This document shows positions 42,933 to 51,808 of a stretch of DNA of 64,000 nucleotides, one piece after another. The notes beneath the pieces are model-generated. The model did not search any database, was not told the origin of the DNA, and worked only from the letters and a program-made list of their open reading frames with translations. This DNA comes from Leadbetterella lacustris (GTDB taxonomy: Bacteria; Bacteroidota; Bacteroidia; Cytophagales; Spirosomataceae). The position numbers were made by a program, and so were the translations under genes. The stretch covers positions 62,001-126,000 of the forward strand of contig OZ248430.1 in the NCBI GenBank assembly GCA_965234335.1. Direction: 5' to 3'. Each line of letters opens with the position of its first letter. The first letter of the stretch is position 1.

Positions 42933-44210
42933 TTAGTTAGAGTATATTTCGCTTTTCAAGGGTATGGCAAAATTATAATCGCCATTTTGAAGTTTGGTTC
43001 TGATTATTTTAAAAGCCCCTATTGTATAATCTACGTCGTTATAGGTATGCATTGATGTTGGAATTAACCTCAACATTACAATGCCCTTATTTACAACAGG
43101 GTATATCACTACAGAGCAGAAGATATTCAAATTTTCACGTAAATCGATAATCATATTTCCTACTTCATTTTGTGTGAAATCTTTGTTAAAATACACGGGC
43201 GTTACATGGCTGTTGGTAGTTTCTAGGTTAAACCCTTCCGCCTTAAGACCATTTTGTAAACGCATGGCTATGTCCCAAAGTTTAGCTTTAAACTGAGGGT
43301 TATCTCTCAAAACTTCAAGCCTTTTTATACCTCCGAGGACGTATCCCATTGGCAAAGCCTTAGCGTAAATTTGAGACCTGACATTATACCTCAAATATTT
43401 CACCACCTCAGCACTTGCACCCACAAACGCCCCCATTGCTGACATGGCCTTGGTAAAGGTGGCGAAATAAATATCGACATCTTCTTGACAATGAAAGTGC
43501 TCTAGAGTACCCTTTCCATTTTCTCCTAAAACACCAAAGCCATGTGCGTCATCTACCAAAAGTTTAAAGTCAAACTTTTCTTTTAGATGAACTATTTCGT
43601 CAATTTTTCCTATTTGGCCAGTCATGCCAAAAACGCCTTCGGTTATTACCAAAATACCACCACCATTTTGACCTGCAAGCTTTGAGGCCCTTTTTAGATT
43701 GAGTTCAAGACTGTCCATATCGTTGTGGTTAAATCTATAATAGGCACCACCTTTAGCTTTATGCAGCCTTATGCCGTCTATCAAACAGGCATGACAGCCG
43801 CCATCGAAAATAATTACGTCGCGGTGATCCACTAAAGATTCAATAACCGACATGATGCCCTGATAACCAAAGTTCATCAAAAAAGCATCTTCGTAACCTG
43901 AGAAATCTGCCAAATCTCTTTCAAATTTTTCGTGATAATGAGAATTTGCACTCATCATTCTTGAACCCATCGGGTAACTCAAGCCAAACCTCTCAACGGC
44001 ATCAGTATCTGCCTTACGAACGGCCGGGTGATTTGAAAGCCCCAAATAATTATTTAATGACCAGTTCAGAATTTTATTTCCATTAAAGGTCATGTAAGGC
44101 CCTATGTCTCCTTCGAGAATAGGATAGCTAAAATAATGGTGACCAAAATGTGAAATGGCACCAAGAGGACCGTGGTCCTTTTGAATTTTGTTAAAGATAG
44201 ATACTCCCAT
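42933..44210 (-). CDS. PLP-dependent alpha-oxoamine synthase (serine palmitoyltransferase-like)
   Basis: The 425-residue enzyme is of the family that condenses an amino acid with an acyl-CoA (AON synthase, KBL, SPT, cysteate acyltransferase). PLP-site blocks are LLVDDAHGFGVLGENGKG and TFTKAMSAMGAFVG with the Schiff-base lysine. The N-terminal LNWSLNNYLGLSNHP and SRMMSANSHYHEKFE are also typical. No bio genes are adjacent. Together with the hydrolase and UbiA-like genes, this suggests the first step of a sphingolipid- or sulfonolipid-like membrane lipid, as found in gliding Bacteroidota. That substrate is inferred. Confidence 0.9.
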   Translation of the reverse strand: MGVSIFNKIQKDHGPLGAISHFGHHYFSYPILEGDIGPYMTFNGNKILNWSLNNYLGLSNHPAVRKADTDAVERFGLSYPMGSRMMSANSHYHEKFERDLADFSGYEDAFLMNFGYQGIMSVIESLVDHRDVIIFDGGCHACLIDGIRLHKAKGGAYYRFNHNDMDSLELNLKRASKLAGQNGGGILVITEGVFGMTGQIGKIDEIVHLKEKFDFKLLVDDAHGFGVLGENGKGTLEHFHCQEDVDIYFATFTKAMSAMGAFVGASAEVVKYLRYNVRSQIYAKALPMGYVLGGIKRLEVLRDNPQFKAKLWDIAMRLQNGLKAEGFNLETTNSHVTPVYFNKDFTQNEVGNMIIDLRENLNIFCSVVIYPVVNKGIVMLRLIPTSMHTYNDVDYTIGAFKIIRTKLQNGDYNFAIPLKSEIYSN

Positions 44211-44363
44211 TTTTTTCTATTTTATGATGAAAAATGTGAGAGAGTGTCGATTAAATTGTTAAAAAAGCACATATAATACTTGTACAATTTGCACCGAAAA
44301 AGTACGATTTCGTTAAATTTTTTGTCTTTGGGAACATCGATAATTTGAGAGCAAATAAAATTG

Positions 44364-45761
44364 TTATTGATTTAAATCAATCATTTTAAACATTAAATTT
44401 TGCAATAATTGGCGGGAAAATAATTGAGCGGTATCATTAAAACCGTTGAGAAATATACAAAAGGAATAAATTTCTTTTTTTTCATCCAAAAAATATCCAG
44501 CATAATTCCTAGTGCCTGATATTGAACCACTTTTGGCATAAATTCGACCTTTTGTAATACCAGAAGGATCCAAATAGCCTACCGTGCCCGTCATTCCAAC
44601 CCTCGGAATCGTTTTTAGGAAGACTTCGAACTGTGTACTTTCATGCATTTTAGCAAGAAAGGAGGTCATAGTTTGAGCAGAAAGTGTGTTCAAGGGAGAT
44701 AAGCCACTTCCATCTAGAAATTTGAAATTTGATAAGTTTAAACCTCTTGATTTCCAATAAGATTTCAAAAATTTATCGTAATTTTCTACTGAATCTTTGG
44801 TTCGAGATTTGAGAAAATTCGACAGACCATCAGCAAAAAAATTAACACTTCTGAAGTTACAATGTTCTGCGATGATCGAAAGAGCTGTAGAGTTTAATAC
44901 AGTCAAGGTATTACTACCTGATACTTCTGAGGATTTATTTCCTTCAATCTCAATTCCATTTTTTAAACATTCATTTTTGAGAAGATCAAGGAAAACCTCA
45001 TTGATGTTTGGAATGGTGCCCTTCACTTCAAAATTTATACTCTTCAACGGAACGGTTCCTGTTAGAACTATTTCATTAGACGGTGCAAGGTTTATGATGT
45101 TTACCCGATCTCCAGTTCCTTTTTCAGCGGTTTTTACCAAATTTGTAATTTTCCAACTTTCAGAAATAGGGAAAATTCTACTTACCATTGCTGAATCGCC
45201 AACATTTTCTCCAGCATTGAAGTAAACTGTGTAGAAATTCTCATTAAAGTTAAATTGCTTAGGATAAGCACCATAATAGTTTCCAAGATCACCAATAAGC
45301 CATTCTGACGGAATATTGAAATGCTGATTTTCTTCTATTTTCATATTACCCGTAATTCTTGAGATGTTTTTGGATTTCAAAATATCAACAATTTCTTTCA
45401 AAGTATTTGAGCCCAACCTTTTAGAACCAAAACTAAAATCACCATCAGAGGCAAAAATCAAGTCTCCGTATAAAATGTTGTTTTCAATCGGCCCATTCTT
45501 TAGAATTTGGGTTTTAAAAGTGTAGTCTGATCCAAGGATATCAATGGCAGTGCCGGTAGTGAATAGTTTTAATGTAGAAGCTGGCGGGAGAGCCATTTTT
45601 GATTGATAGGCGAAAATCTCCTCGCCAGAGTCAATTTTCCTAATACTCATAGAAACATTTACATTCTCAGCGACAGATTTTTCCAAATATTGAGAAATAA
45701 GGGTATTTAGTTGACTACAATAAGTGCTTATTTGTAAGATAATTATGCAAAATATTTTCAT
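44364..45761 (-). CDS. dacB: D-alanyl-D-alanine carboxypeptidase/endopeptidase, PBP4 (class C)
   Basis: The 465-residue protein has an N-terminal signal-like helix (MKIFCIIILQISTYC). It has the three penicillin-binding motifs of the PBP4 type: STLK (Ser62 and Lys65), SGL-type block in LDGSGLSPLN, and KSG in YAKSGSISGT. The large insertion between the first two motifs is typical. It trims or cuts crosslinks in peptidoglycan. Its gene is monocistronic and divergent from the operon at 45847. Confidence 0.93.
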   Translation of the reverse strand: MKIFCIIILQISTYCSQLNTLISQYLEKSVAENVNVSMSIRKIDSGEEIFAYQSKMALPPASTLKLFTTGTAIDILGSDYTFKTQILKNGPIENNILYGDLIFASDGDFSFGSKRLGSNTLKEIVDILKSKNISRITGNMKIEENQHFNIPSEWLIGDLGNYYGAYPKQFNFNENFYTVYFNAGENVGDSAMVSRIFPISESWKITNLVKTAEKGTGDRVNIINLAPSNEIVLTGTVPLKSINFEVKGTIPNINEVFLDLLKNECLKNGIEIEGNKSSEVSGSNTLTVLNSTALSIIAEHCNFRSVNFFADGLSNFLKSRTKDSVENYDKFLKSYWKSRGLNLSNFKFLDGSGLSPLNTLSAQTMTSFLAKMHESTQFEVFLKTIPRVGMTGTVGYLDPSGITKGRIYAKSGSISGTRNYAGYFLDEKKEIYSFCIFLNGFNDTAQLFSRQLLQNLMFKMIDLNQ

Positions 45762-45846
45762 GAATTTCTAAAATTTTCTTTAATAGTACTCCAATATACT
45801 ATCTTTGTAGTCCTTTTACATAATTTTCCCAAAAAAACAGAAATCA

Positions 45847-47265
45847 ATGAGGCTTACATTTTATGGTGCAGCCAGAAAAGTTACAGGCAGTATGTTTCTC
45901 TTAGAATTGGAGGATGATTACCGTATTCTTATTGATTGTGGTTCCACATTAGACGGCTCTCAAAGCCATCGCGAGGTATTTCAGTATGGAAATTTCCCTT
46001 TTGATGCTTCACTTGTAAACATTGTTTTTCTTACTCACGCTCATATTGACCATTCAGGTCAAATTCCAAACCTTTATCAATCTGGTTTTGAAGGCCAAGT
46101 GTTGTGCACAAGCCCAACAATGGAACTGTCGGAGTTACTGTTGCACGATGCTGCAAATTTGAACTCGAAAATCGTAAAAAACATAGAGAAAAGCCATAAG
46201 AAATCTAAAAAGTGGAAGAGTATAGAAACTCAAGGTCTGTATTTAAGAAAACAAGTTGATGAAGCCATTCAAAATTTTGTACCTATTGCTTTTGGCAACA
46301 GATTTAAGTTTAAGGACAACGGTTATGTCACCTTTTATCCAGCCGGTCATTTACTGGGAGCAGCACACATTGTAATTGAAGTTTTAGAAGACGGTGTTTT
46401 CAAAAAAGTAGGTTTTTCTGGAGATATTGGTCGTAAAGATTTCCCACTTTTAGTAGACCCTGTGGCTATTCCTCAGGTTGATTATTTAGTGATGGAATCG
46501 ACCTATGGCAACAGAAACCATTCGGATGCAGGCGAACCAGAGAAAGTTTTGAAAGATATAATTCAAGAAGCTTGCGTGGACATTATCGGCCGAATGATAG
46601 TTCCGTCTTTCAGCGTGGGTCGTACACAATGCTTGCTTTACACGCTCAATAGACTTTACCAAAACTATGACATTAAGCCCATTAAAGTATTTACTGATAG
46701 CCCTTTGGCTCGTGAGAGTACAAAGGTTTACGAAAAATACAGAAAACAGCTTAATAAAGAAGCCAGAGATTTTTACGAAGAAACTGATTCGATTTTTGAC
46801 TTCGAAAATCTGCATTATCTTGAAACTGATATCGAAAGTAAGGCAGCTTCCATTCATACAGAATCCTGTATAATTATTTCTTCTTCAGGCATGATAAAAG
46901 GCGGTAGAGTAGAACATCATGTGGAAAAAAATATCGAAAACCCTTACGCTACTATTTTGATGGTGGGCTATGCCACAGAGGACTCTGTAGGTGGTAGGTT
47001 ATTGTCTGGAGATTTGAAAGATTTGCAAATCAGGAATAAGAAATTTGCAGTAAATGCTGCCATAAAAAAAATAGATGTCTTTAGTGGGCATGGAGATTTA
47101 AACGATTTGATTAGCTTTGCAGAAAACCAAGATAAGAGCAAGCTAAAAAAACTATTTTTGGTTCATGGAGATTTTGATGCCATGACGAACTTTAAAGAAA
47201 TTTTAGAAACGAAAGGTTACGAAAACGTAGAATTACCGAATCAAAACCAATCATTTGAATTATAA
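45847..47265 (+). CDS. Beta-CASP metallo-beta-lactamase nuclease
   Basis: The 472-residue protein has the metallo-beta-lactamase signature HAHIDHSG plus later metal ligands (GHLLGAAH, GDIGRKDFP). The beta-CASP inserts include STYGNRNHSD and FSVGRTQ, and the C-terminal RNA-specificity end (VHGDFDAM). Relatives such as the YSH1/CPSF-like bacterial proteins are RNA nucleases. Its role is probably RNA processing. It starts the + operon to metZ; accA follows after 10 bases. Confidence 0.93.
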   Translation: MRLTFYGAARKVTGSMFLLELEDDYRILIDCGSTLDGSQSHREVFQYGNFPFDASLVNIVFLTHAHIDHSGQIPNLYQSGFEGQVLCTSPTMELSELLLHDAANLNSKIVKNIEKSHKKSKKWKSIETQGLYLRKQVDEAIQNFVPIAFGNRFKFKDNGYVTFYPAGHLLGAAHIVIEVLEDGVFKKVGFSGDIGRKDFPLLVDPVAIPQVDYLVMESTYGNRNHSDAGEPEKVLKDIIQEACVDIIGRMIVPSFSVGRTQCLLYTLNRLYQNYDIKPIKVFTDSPLARESTKVYEKYRKQLNKEARDFYEETDSIFDFENLHYLETDIESKAASIHTESCIIISSSGMIKGGRVEHHVEKNIENPYATILMVGYATEDSVGGRLLSGDLKDLQIRNKKFAVNAAIKKIDVFSGHGDLNDLISFAENQDKSKLKKLFLVHGDFDAMTNFKEILETKGYENVELPNQNQSFEL

Positions 47266-47275
47266 ATAGACTTCA

Positions 47276-48229
47276 ATGAGAACTTTATTAGAATTTGAGA
47301 AACCAATAGCTGAGCTAGAAGCCAAACTTGAGGACATGAAAAAATTGGCTGAAGACAACAACGTTGACGTAAGTGACGCTGTTAGAAATCTATCGTCTGC
47401 AATTGATAGCCTTAGAGTTGAAACGTTCCAAAATCTTACACGTTGGCAGAGGGTACAGCTTTCGAGACATCCTGACAGACCTTATACCTTAGATTATATT
47501 GAAAGAATTTGTTCCGAATTTCATGAATTGCACGGAGACCGAACCGTAAGAGACGATCCGGCTGTCGTAGGTGGAATAGCCGATATAGACGGGGTTAGTG
47601 TGATGATTATTGGCCAGCAAAAAGGAAGGAAAACTAAGGAAAGGCAGTACCGCAACTTTGGCATGCCCAATCCTGAAGGTTACAGAAAGGCTTTGAGGTT
47701 GATGAAATTGGCTGAAAAATTTGGTTTGCCAATTGTTACTTTAATAGATACTCCAGGGGCTTTTCCCGGTTTAGAAGCAGAAGAAAGAGGTCAAGGAGAG
47801 GCAATTGCAAGAAATCTTAAAGAAATGATGACCTTACGGGTGCCTGTGATATGTATAATCATAGGAGAAGGAGCTTCTGGTGGAGCTTTGGGAATTGCTA
47901 TTGGTGATAGAGTATTGATGCTCGAAAACTCTTGGTATTCTGTGATTTCACCTGAAAACTGTTCTACTATTCTTTGGAGAACTTGGGAGTTTAAAGAACA
48001 AGCGGCAGAAGCCTTGAAACTGACCGCTGTAGATATGAAACAAAATGGCTTAATTGACGGAATAATAGCTGAACCACAAGGTGGGGCACATTTGAAGTGG
48101 GATGAGATGTCAGATACTTTGAAGAAAACCATTATTAAGGAAATTTCGGAACTTGAAAAACTAACACCTCAAGAACGAATTTCTGAAAGAATAGATAAGT
48201 TTTGTGCAATGGGTGTAGTTCTAGAATAG
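47276..48229 (+). CDS. accA: Acetyl-CoA carboxylase carboxyltransferase alpha subunit
   Basis: The 317-residue subunit transfers the carboxyl group from biotin to acetyl-CoA in the first step of fatty-acid synthesis, with AccD. It has the family N-terminal helix (LEFEKPIAELEAKLEDMKKLA, here cut) and RHPDRPYTLDYIE. ELHGDR, GGIADI, IGQQKGRKTKE and IGEGASGGALGI follow. It is 1 base from the HAD gene, in a tight operon. AccD and the biotin subunits are elsewhere. Confidence 0.96.
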   Translation: MRTLLEFEKPIAELEAKLEDMKKLAEDNNVDVSDAVRNLSSAIDSLRVETFQNLTRWQRVQLSRHPDRPYTLDYIERICSEFHELHGDRTVRDDPAVVGGIADIDGVSVMIIGQQKGRKTKERQYRNFGMPNPEGYRKALRLMKLAEKFGLPIVTLIDTPGAFPGLEAEERGQGEAIARNLKEMMTLRVPVICIIIGEGASGGALGIAIGDRVLMLENSWYSVISPENCSTILWRTWEFKEQAAEALKLTAVDMKQNGLIDGIIAEPQGGAHLKWDEMSDTLKKTIIKEISELEKLTPQERISERIDKFCAMGVVLE

Positions 48230-48230
48230 T

Positions 48231-48863
48231 ATGGGTTCTAAAACTACCACAAAGGCTATTCTTTTTGATTTTGGAAATGTAATCATCAATATTGATGTTG
48301 AAAAGGCTATATTGGCTTTTTCTGAGCTGACATTTAAGTCGCCAGCAAGAGTTAATCAACTTTTTGCAGATGCCGAAGTTTTTAAGAAATATGAGACTGG
48401 ATATTATTCAGACGATGAGTTTAGGGATGTAATCAGGCAAATTTTGAGTTATCCACTTAATGATCAGGAGATTGACCAAGCTTGGAATTCTCTTCTGTTG
48501 GATGTTCCGAAAAAGCGATTAGACTTTCTGGAGTCCATTAAAATGAAATATCCCATTTACTTGCTTAGTAATACGAACAATATTCATATAGAGCAATGTA
48601 AACAATATTTTAGGACAAAATTCGGGATTCCAAATTTTGAAACCATTTTTAGCGAAACTTTTTTGTCGTATAAAATGGGTTTGTGGAAACCTGATTATAA
48701 AATATATGATGCAGCAATTAGTAAAATCGGTTGTAAGCCTGAGGAAATACTTTTTTTGGATGATAACCAAGACAATATAGACGCTGCTACCGACTTGGGT
48801 ATACAATGCATAAAAATTAATCCGCCAGACTGTTTTACTGAAATCTTAGAACATATTATTTAG
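48231..48863 (+). CDS. HAD-family phosphatase, YihX-like
   Basis: The 210-residue hydrolase has motif I at ILFDFGNVIINID (nucleophile Asp about residue 13, with the usual second Asp replaced by Gly, as in YihX-like enzymes). Motif II is LLSNTNNIH, motif III includes a Lys in MGLWKPDY, and motif IV is FLDDNQDNIDAA. Substrate is probably a sugar phosphate or nucleotide but is not determined. It sits in the accA-operon 2 bases before the site-2 protease. Confidence 0.92.
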   Translation: MGSKTTTKAILFDFGNVIINIDVEKAILAFSELTFKSPARVNQLFADAEVFKKYETGYYSDDEFRDVIRQILSYPLNDQEIDQAWNSLLLDVPKKRLDFLESIKMKYPIYLLSNTNNIHIEQCKQYFRTKFGIPNFETIFSETFLSYKMGLWKPDYKIYDAAISKIGCKPEEILFLDDNQDNIDAATDLGIQCIKINPPDCFTEILEHII

Positions 48864-48865
48864 AA

Positions 48866-49996
48866 ATGCTAAAAAGTCCTTACATCAATATTATTCTTTT
48901 TGTGGTAACACTGATTACCACTACACTTGCGGGGGCTGAGTGGATTTATGGCAAATCCTTCTTTTTTCAGAGCGACATAATGGGTTGGGCTGAGTTTAAG
49001 CAAGGGCTTTGGTTTTCAATTCCGTTCTTGGGTTTCCTAACTACTCATGAGTTTGGGCATTTTTTCATGGCTAAAATCCGAAAGATTGACGTTACCTTGC
49101 CCTATTATATTCCAGGATGGTTTGTGGTATTGACCTCGATAGGAACATTTGGTGCATTTATTAAAATTAAAGAAAAAATCAACTCTAAGAATGACTACTT
49201 CGACATCGGAATAGCTGGACCGTTGGCGGGTTTTGTAGTAGCAGTCATAGTTTTGGCTTGTGGATTTTACTTTTTGCCAAGCAACGAATATATATTCACC
49301 ATTCATCCCGAATATAAAAATTTTCAGGGAAACTACCGTGCGTTTTTAGATACTTATCAGACAAATGGCGAGATAATAACTTTGGGTAAAAGTTTGATAT
49401 ATAATTTCTTAGAAAGAAACTTGGCCGACCCCGCCTTGATACCCCATAAGTACGAAATTACGCATTATCCACTAATTTTGGCAGGTTTCTTGGGTTTGCT
49501 TTTTACGGCACTTAATCTTTTACCTATTGGCCAATTGGATGGCGGACATATTCTATTTGCCCTTATAGGTAAAAAAGCCTTCGATATCGTTTCTCCGATT
49601 TTCTTAATCCTTTTGGTTTCATACTCGGGTCTTGGGATGTTCAAATTGACCGATTTTACAATGGCCTACTCTGAAGAACAAGGGACACTGCTTTTACAAT
49701 TCCTTTTTTTTGTTTATTTCAACTATCTGTGTTTTTCAAGAATATTTGAAAGGAAAATAAATGGATTGATACTTGCCTTGGCAGTTATATTGATTCAATT
49801 GGCGTTCTCAATGTATGCACCTCAGGTTTCAGGTTATTCAGGATTTTTGGCATTTGGTTTTTTAATTGGTCGTGTTTTGGGTGTTTATCATCCCGAGACT
49901 GAGGACAATAAACCTATTGGCCTAACAAGGAAGATTCTTGGCTGGTTGGCGATATTAATTTTCATAATTTGTTTTTCACCTAATCCAATTAATTGA
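48866..49996 (+). CDS. Site-2 protease (M50) family membrane metalloprotease
   Basis: The 376-residue protein has several membrane helices, the zinc motif HEFGH in LTTHEFGHFFMAK, and the second metal-site motif LPIGQLDGGHILFAL, typical of S2P/M50 proteases. Its hydrophobic C-terminal helices are also typical. It probably cuts membrane-spanning regulators to release them, as site-2 proteases do. Substrate is unknown; the neighbours are metabolic. Confidence 0.93.
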   Translation: MLKSPYINIILFVVTLITTTLAGAEWIYGKSFFFQSDIMGWAEFKQGLWFSIPFLGFLTTHEFGHFFMAKIRKIDVTLPYYIPGWFVVLTSIGTFGAFIKIKEKINSKNDYFDIGIAGPLAGFVVAVIVLACGFYFLPSNEYIFTIHPEYKNFQGNYRAFLDTYQTNGEIITLGKSLIYNFLERNLADPALIPHKYEITHYPLILAGFLGLLFTALNLLPIGQLDGGHILFALIGKKAFDIVSPIFLILLVSYSGLGMFKLTDFTMAYSEEQGTLLLQFLFFVYFNYLCFSRIFERKINGLILALAVILIQLAFSMYAPQVSGYSGFLAFGFLIGRVLGVYHPETEDNKPIGLTRKILGWLAILIFIICFSPNPIN

Positions 49997-49998
49997 AA

Positions 49999-50562
49999 AT
50001 GAACTTTGTGCTTCGTATTATTTTTAAGCTTCTCGGATGGAAAATTATTGGTGAGGTAAATCCAAAAATAAACAAAACCATATTTGCAGTAGCCCCACAC
50101 AACAGCTGGAAGGATTTTCTGGTGGGAATTAGTACGAGAGCTGTTATGCGACTTGATATTAGGTATCTTGGAAAAGCAGAACTATTTAAGCCTCCATTTG
50201 GGTTTATTTTTAAGGCTTTAGGTGGCACGCCTGTTTTTAGGTCAGAAAAAATGAATATGGTAGACAGTCAAGTAGCAGTCATAAACTCCTTTGATAAAAT
50301 TTTGATTGGAATTGCACCCGAAGGTACTCGTAAAAATGTAGATAAACTCAAAACAGGCTTTTATTATATAGCCTACGGAGCAAATATTCCAATCATCAGA
50401 GTTGGTTTTGATTTAGAAAAAAAACTGGTGATAATTGCAGAGCCATTTTATCCAAGTGGGGACTTTGCAGCTGATATGAAAAAATACTTTATTCCATTCT
50501 TTGAGAAAATTGGAGGATTTCAGAAAAACTGGATAGATAATTATAAAAACGATATTTTTTGA
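49999..50562 (+). CDS. 1-acyl-glycerol-3-phosphate acyltransferase-like protein
   Basis: The 187-residue protein carries the acyltransferase motifs: HNSWKD (His and Asp of the HX4D catalytic pair), GGTPVFR and APEGTR. A short hydrophobic N-terminus suggests membrane association. It is shorter than PlsC and lacks part of its C-terminus, so its acceptor may differ. ATG at 49999 is preferred to a TTG 6 bases earlier. Its stop overlaps the metZ start by one base. Confidence 0.9.
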   Translation: MNFVLRIIFKLLGWKIIGEVNPKINKTIFAVAPHNSWKDFLVGISTRAVMRLDIRYLGKAELFKPPFGFIFKALGGTPVFRSEKMNMVDSQVAVINSFDKILIGIAPEGTRKNVDKLKTGFYYIAYGANIPIIRVGFDLEKKLVIIAEPFYPSGDFAADMKKYFIPFFEKIGGFQKNWIDNYKNDIF

Positions 50563-51731
50563 TGAAAAAGCAGACTAAATTGATTCGTATTCAAACAGAA
50601 AAAACCCAGTTTAGGGAACATTCTACCCCTCTTTACCTTACCAGCAGTTTCTGTTTTGAAGATGCTCAAATGGGAAAAGATTTGTTTGATAATACGCTTG
50701 AAGGTAATATTTACTCACGTTTTTCTAACCCAACCGTTCAGGAATTTGTTGATAAAGTTTGTATGTTGGAAGACGTAGATGATGGAATTGCAACGGCTAC
50801 GGGTATGGCTGCTGTTTTTGCTGGCTTTGCAGCTACCTTGGTTTCTGGTGATCACCTAGTTTCATCAAAGGCTCTTTTTGGTTCAGCACATCAAATTATT
50901 ACCCAAATTTTACCCAATTGGGGAATTACTCACACTTACATTGACGCCTCAGCACCAAAAAAAGATTGGGAAAAGGCCATTCAGTCAAATACAAAAATGA
51001 TTTATTTGGAAACTCCGTCTAATCCAGGATTAGAATTGGTAGATATGGAAATGATTGGCGAATTGGCTAAAAAACACAATTTGATGTATTTTGTCGATAA
51101 TTGTTTTGCAACTCCAATGCTTCAGACTCCTTCGGACTATGGTGCTAACCTTATAGTTCACTCAGCTACCAAGTTTTTTGATGGTCAAGGAAGAGTTTTA
51201 GGAGGAATTATCGTTGGCACAAAAGCACTAATTGAGAAGGTAAGATTTTTCTGCCGACAGACTGGTCCATCTCTAGCTCCGTTTAACGCATGGGTTCTTA
51301 CAAAAGGTTTAGAAACACTCGGTTTAAGACTGGATAGACATTGTGAAAATGCTTTGAAATTAGCCATGGCTTTAGAAGGTGTAAAAGGTGTAAAAAAAGT
51401 AAATTATCCGTTTCTACCGTCACACCCGCAATATGAGTTAGCTAAAAAACAAATGACGGCTGGTGGTGCACTCGTCACCTTCGAGCTGGATGGAGGGTTT
51501 GAGCGTGTAGTAAAGTTTACAAAACTGTTAAAAATTGCATCCTTAACTTCAAATCTTGGAGATAGCAGGACAACCATTACCAATCCAGACACCACAACAC
51601 ATGCCAAAGTATCTAAAGAGGATAAAGCTGAACTTGGAATATTTGAAGGAAGCATGAGGGTTTCTGTTGGTTTGGAAGATATTGAAGACCTCATTGAAGA
51701 TTTCACCCAAGCCATAGCAGGCTCCAATTAA
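50562..51731 (+). CDS. metZ: O-succinylhomoserine sulfhydrylase / trans-sulfuration enzyme
   Basis: The 389-residue PLP enzyme belongs to the Cys/Met metabolism family. Its PLP-lysine is in LIVHSATKFFDGQGR, and other blocks are YSRFSNPTVQ, ATGMAAVFA, and SLAPFNAWVLTKGLETLGLR. The sequence DGQGRVLGG and ENALKLA features are closer to MetZ than to MetB, so it probably makes homocysteine from O-succinyl- or O-acetylhomoserine and sulfide. The start is ATG at 50562; a TTG one codon earlier is possible. It is the last gene of the operon. Confidence 0.88.
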   Translation: MKKQTKLIRIQTEKTQFREHSTPLYLTSSFCFEDAQMGKDLFDNTLEGNIYSRFSNPTVQEFVDKVCMLEDVDDGIATATGMAAVFAGFAATLVSGDHLVSSKALFGSAHQIITQILPNWGITHTYIDASAPKKDWEKAIQSNTKMIYLETPSNPGLELVDMEMIGELAKKHNLMYFVDNCFATPMLQTPSDYGANLIVHSATKFFDGQGRVLGGIIVGTKALIEKVRFFCRQTGPSLAPFNAWVLTKGLETLGLRLDRHCENALKLAMALEGVKGVKKVNYPFLPSHPQYELAKKQMTAGGALVTFELDGGFERVVKFTKLLKIASLTSNLGDSRTTITNPDTTTHAKVSKEDKAELGIFEGSMRVSVGLEDIEDLIEDFTQAIAGSN

Positions 51732-51753
51732 GAATCTTAACATTGTTTGTTAT

Positions 51754-51792
51754 AAAAAAGCACTTGAAGTAGGTCTCCAAGTGCTTTTTTTT
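51754..51792. terminator. Bidirectional terminator after metZ
   Basis: AAAAAAGCACTTG (51754-51766) pairs with CAAGTGCTTTTTT (51778-51790), with A and T runs on both sides. It separates metZ from the convergent TonB-receptor gene ending at 51809. Confidence 0.85.
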
Positions 51793-51808
51793 ATGTGTAT
51801 TATGAATA

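Noticed and set aside
42933..44210. 8-amino-7-oxononanoate synthase for biotin synthesis
   Set aside because: Family allows it, but no other bio gene is near and the neighbours suggest lipid synthesis; kept as an alternative only.
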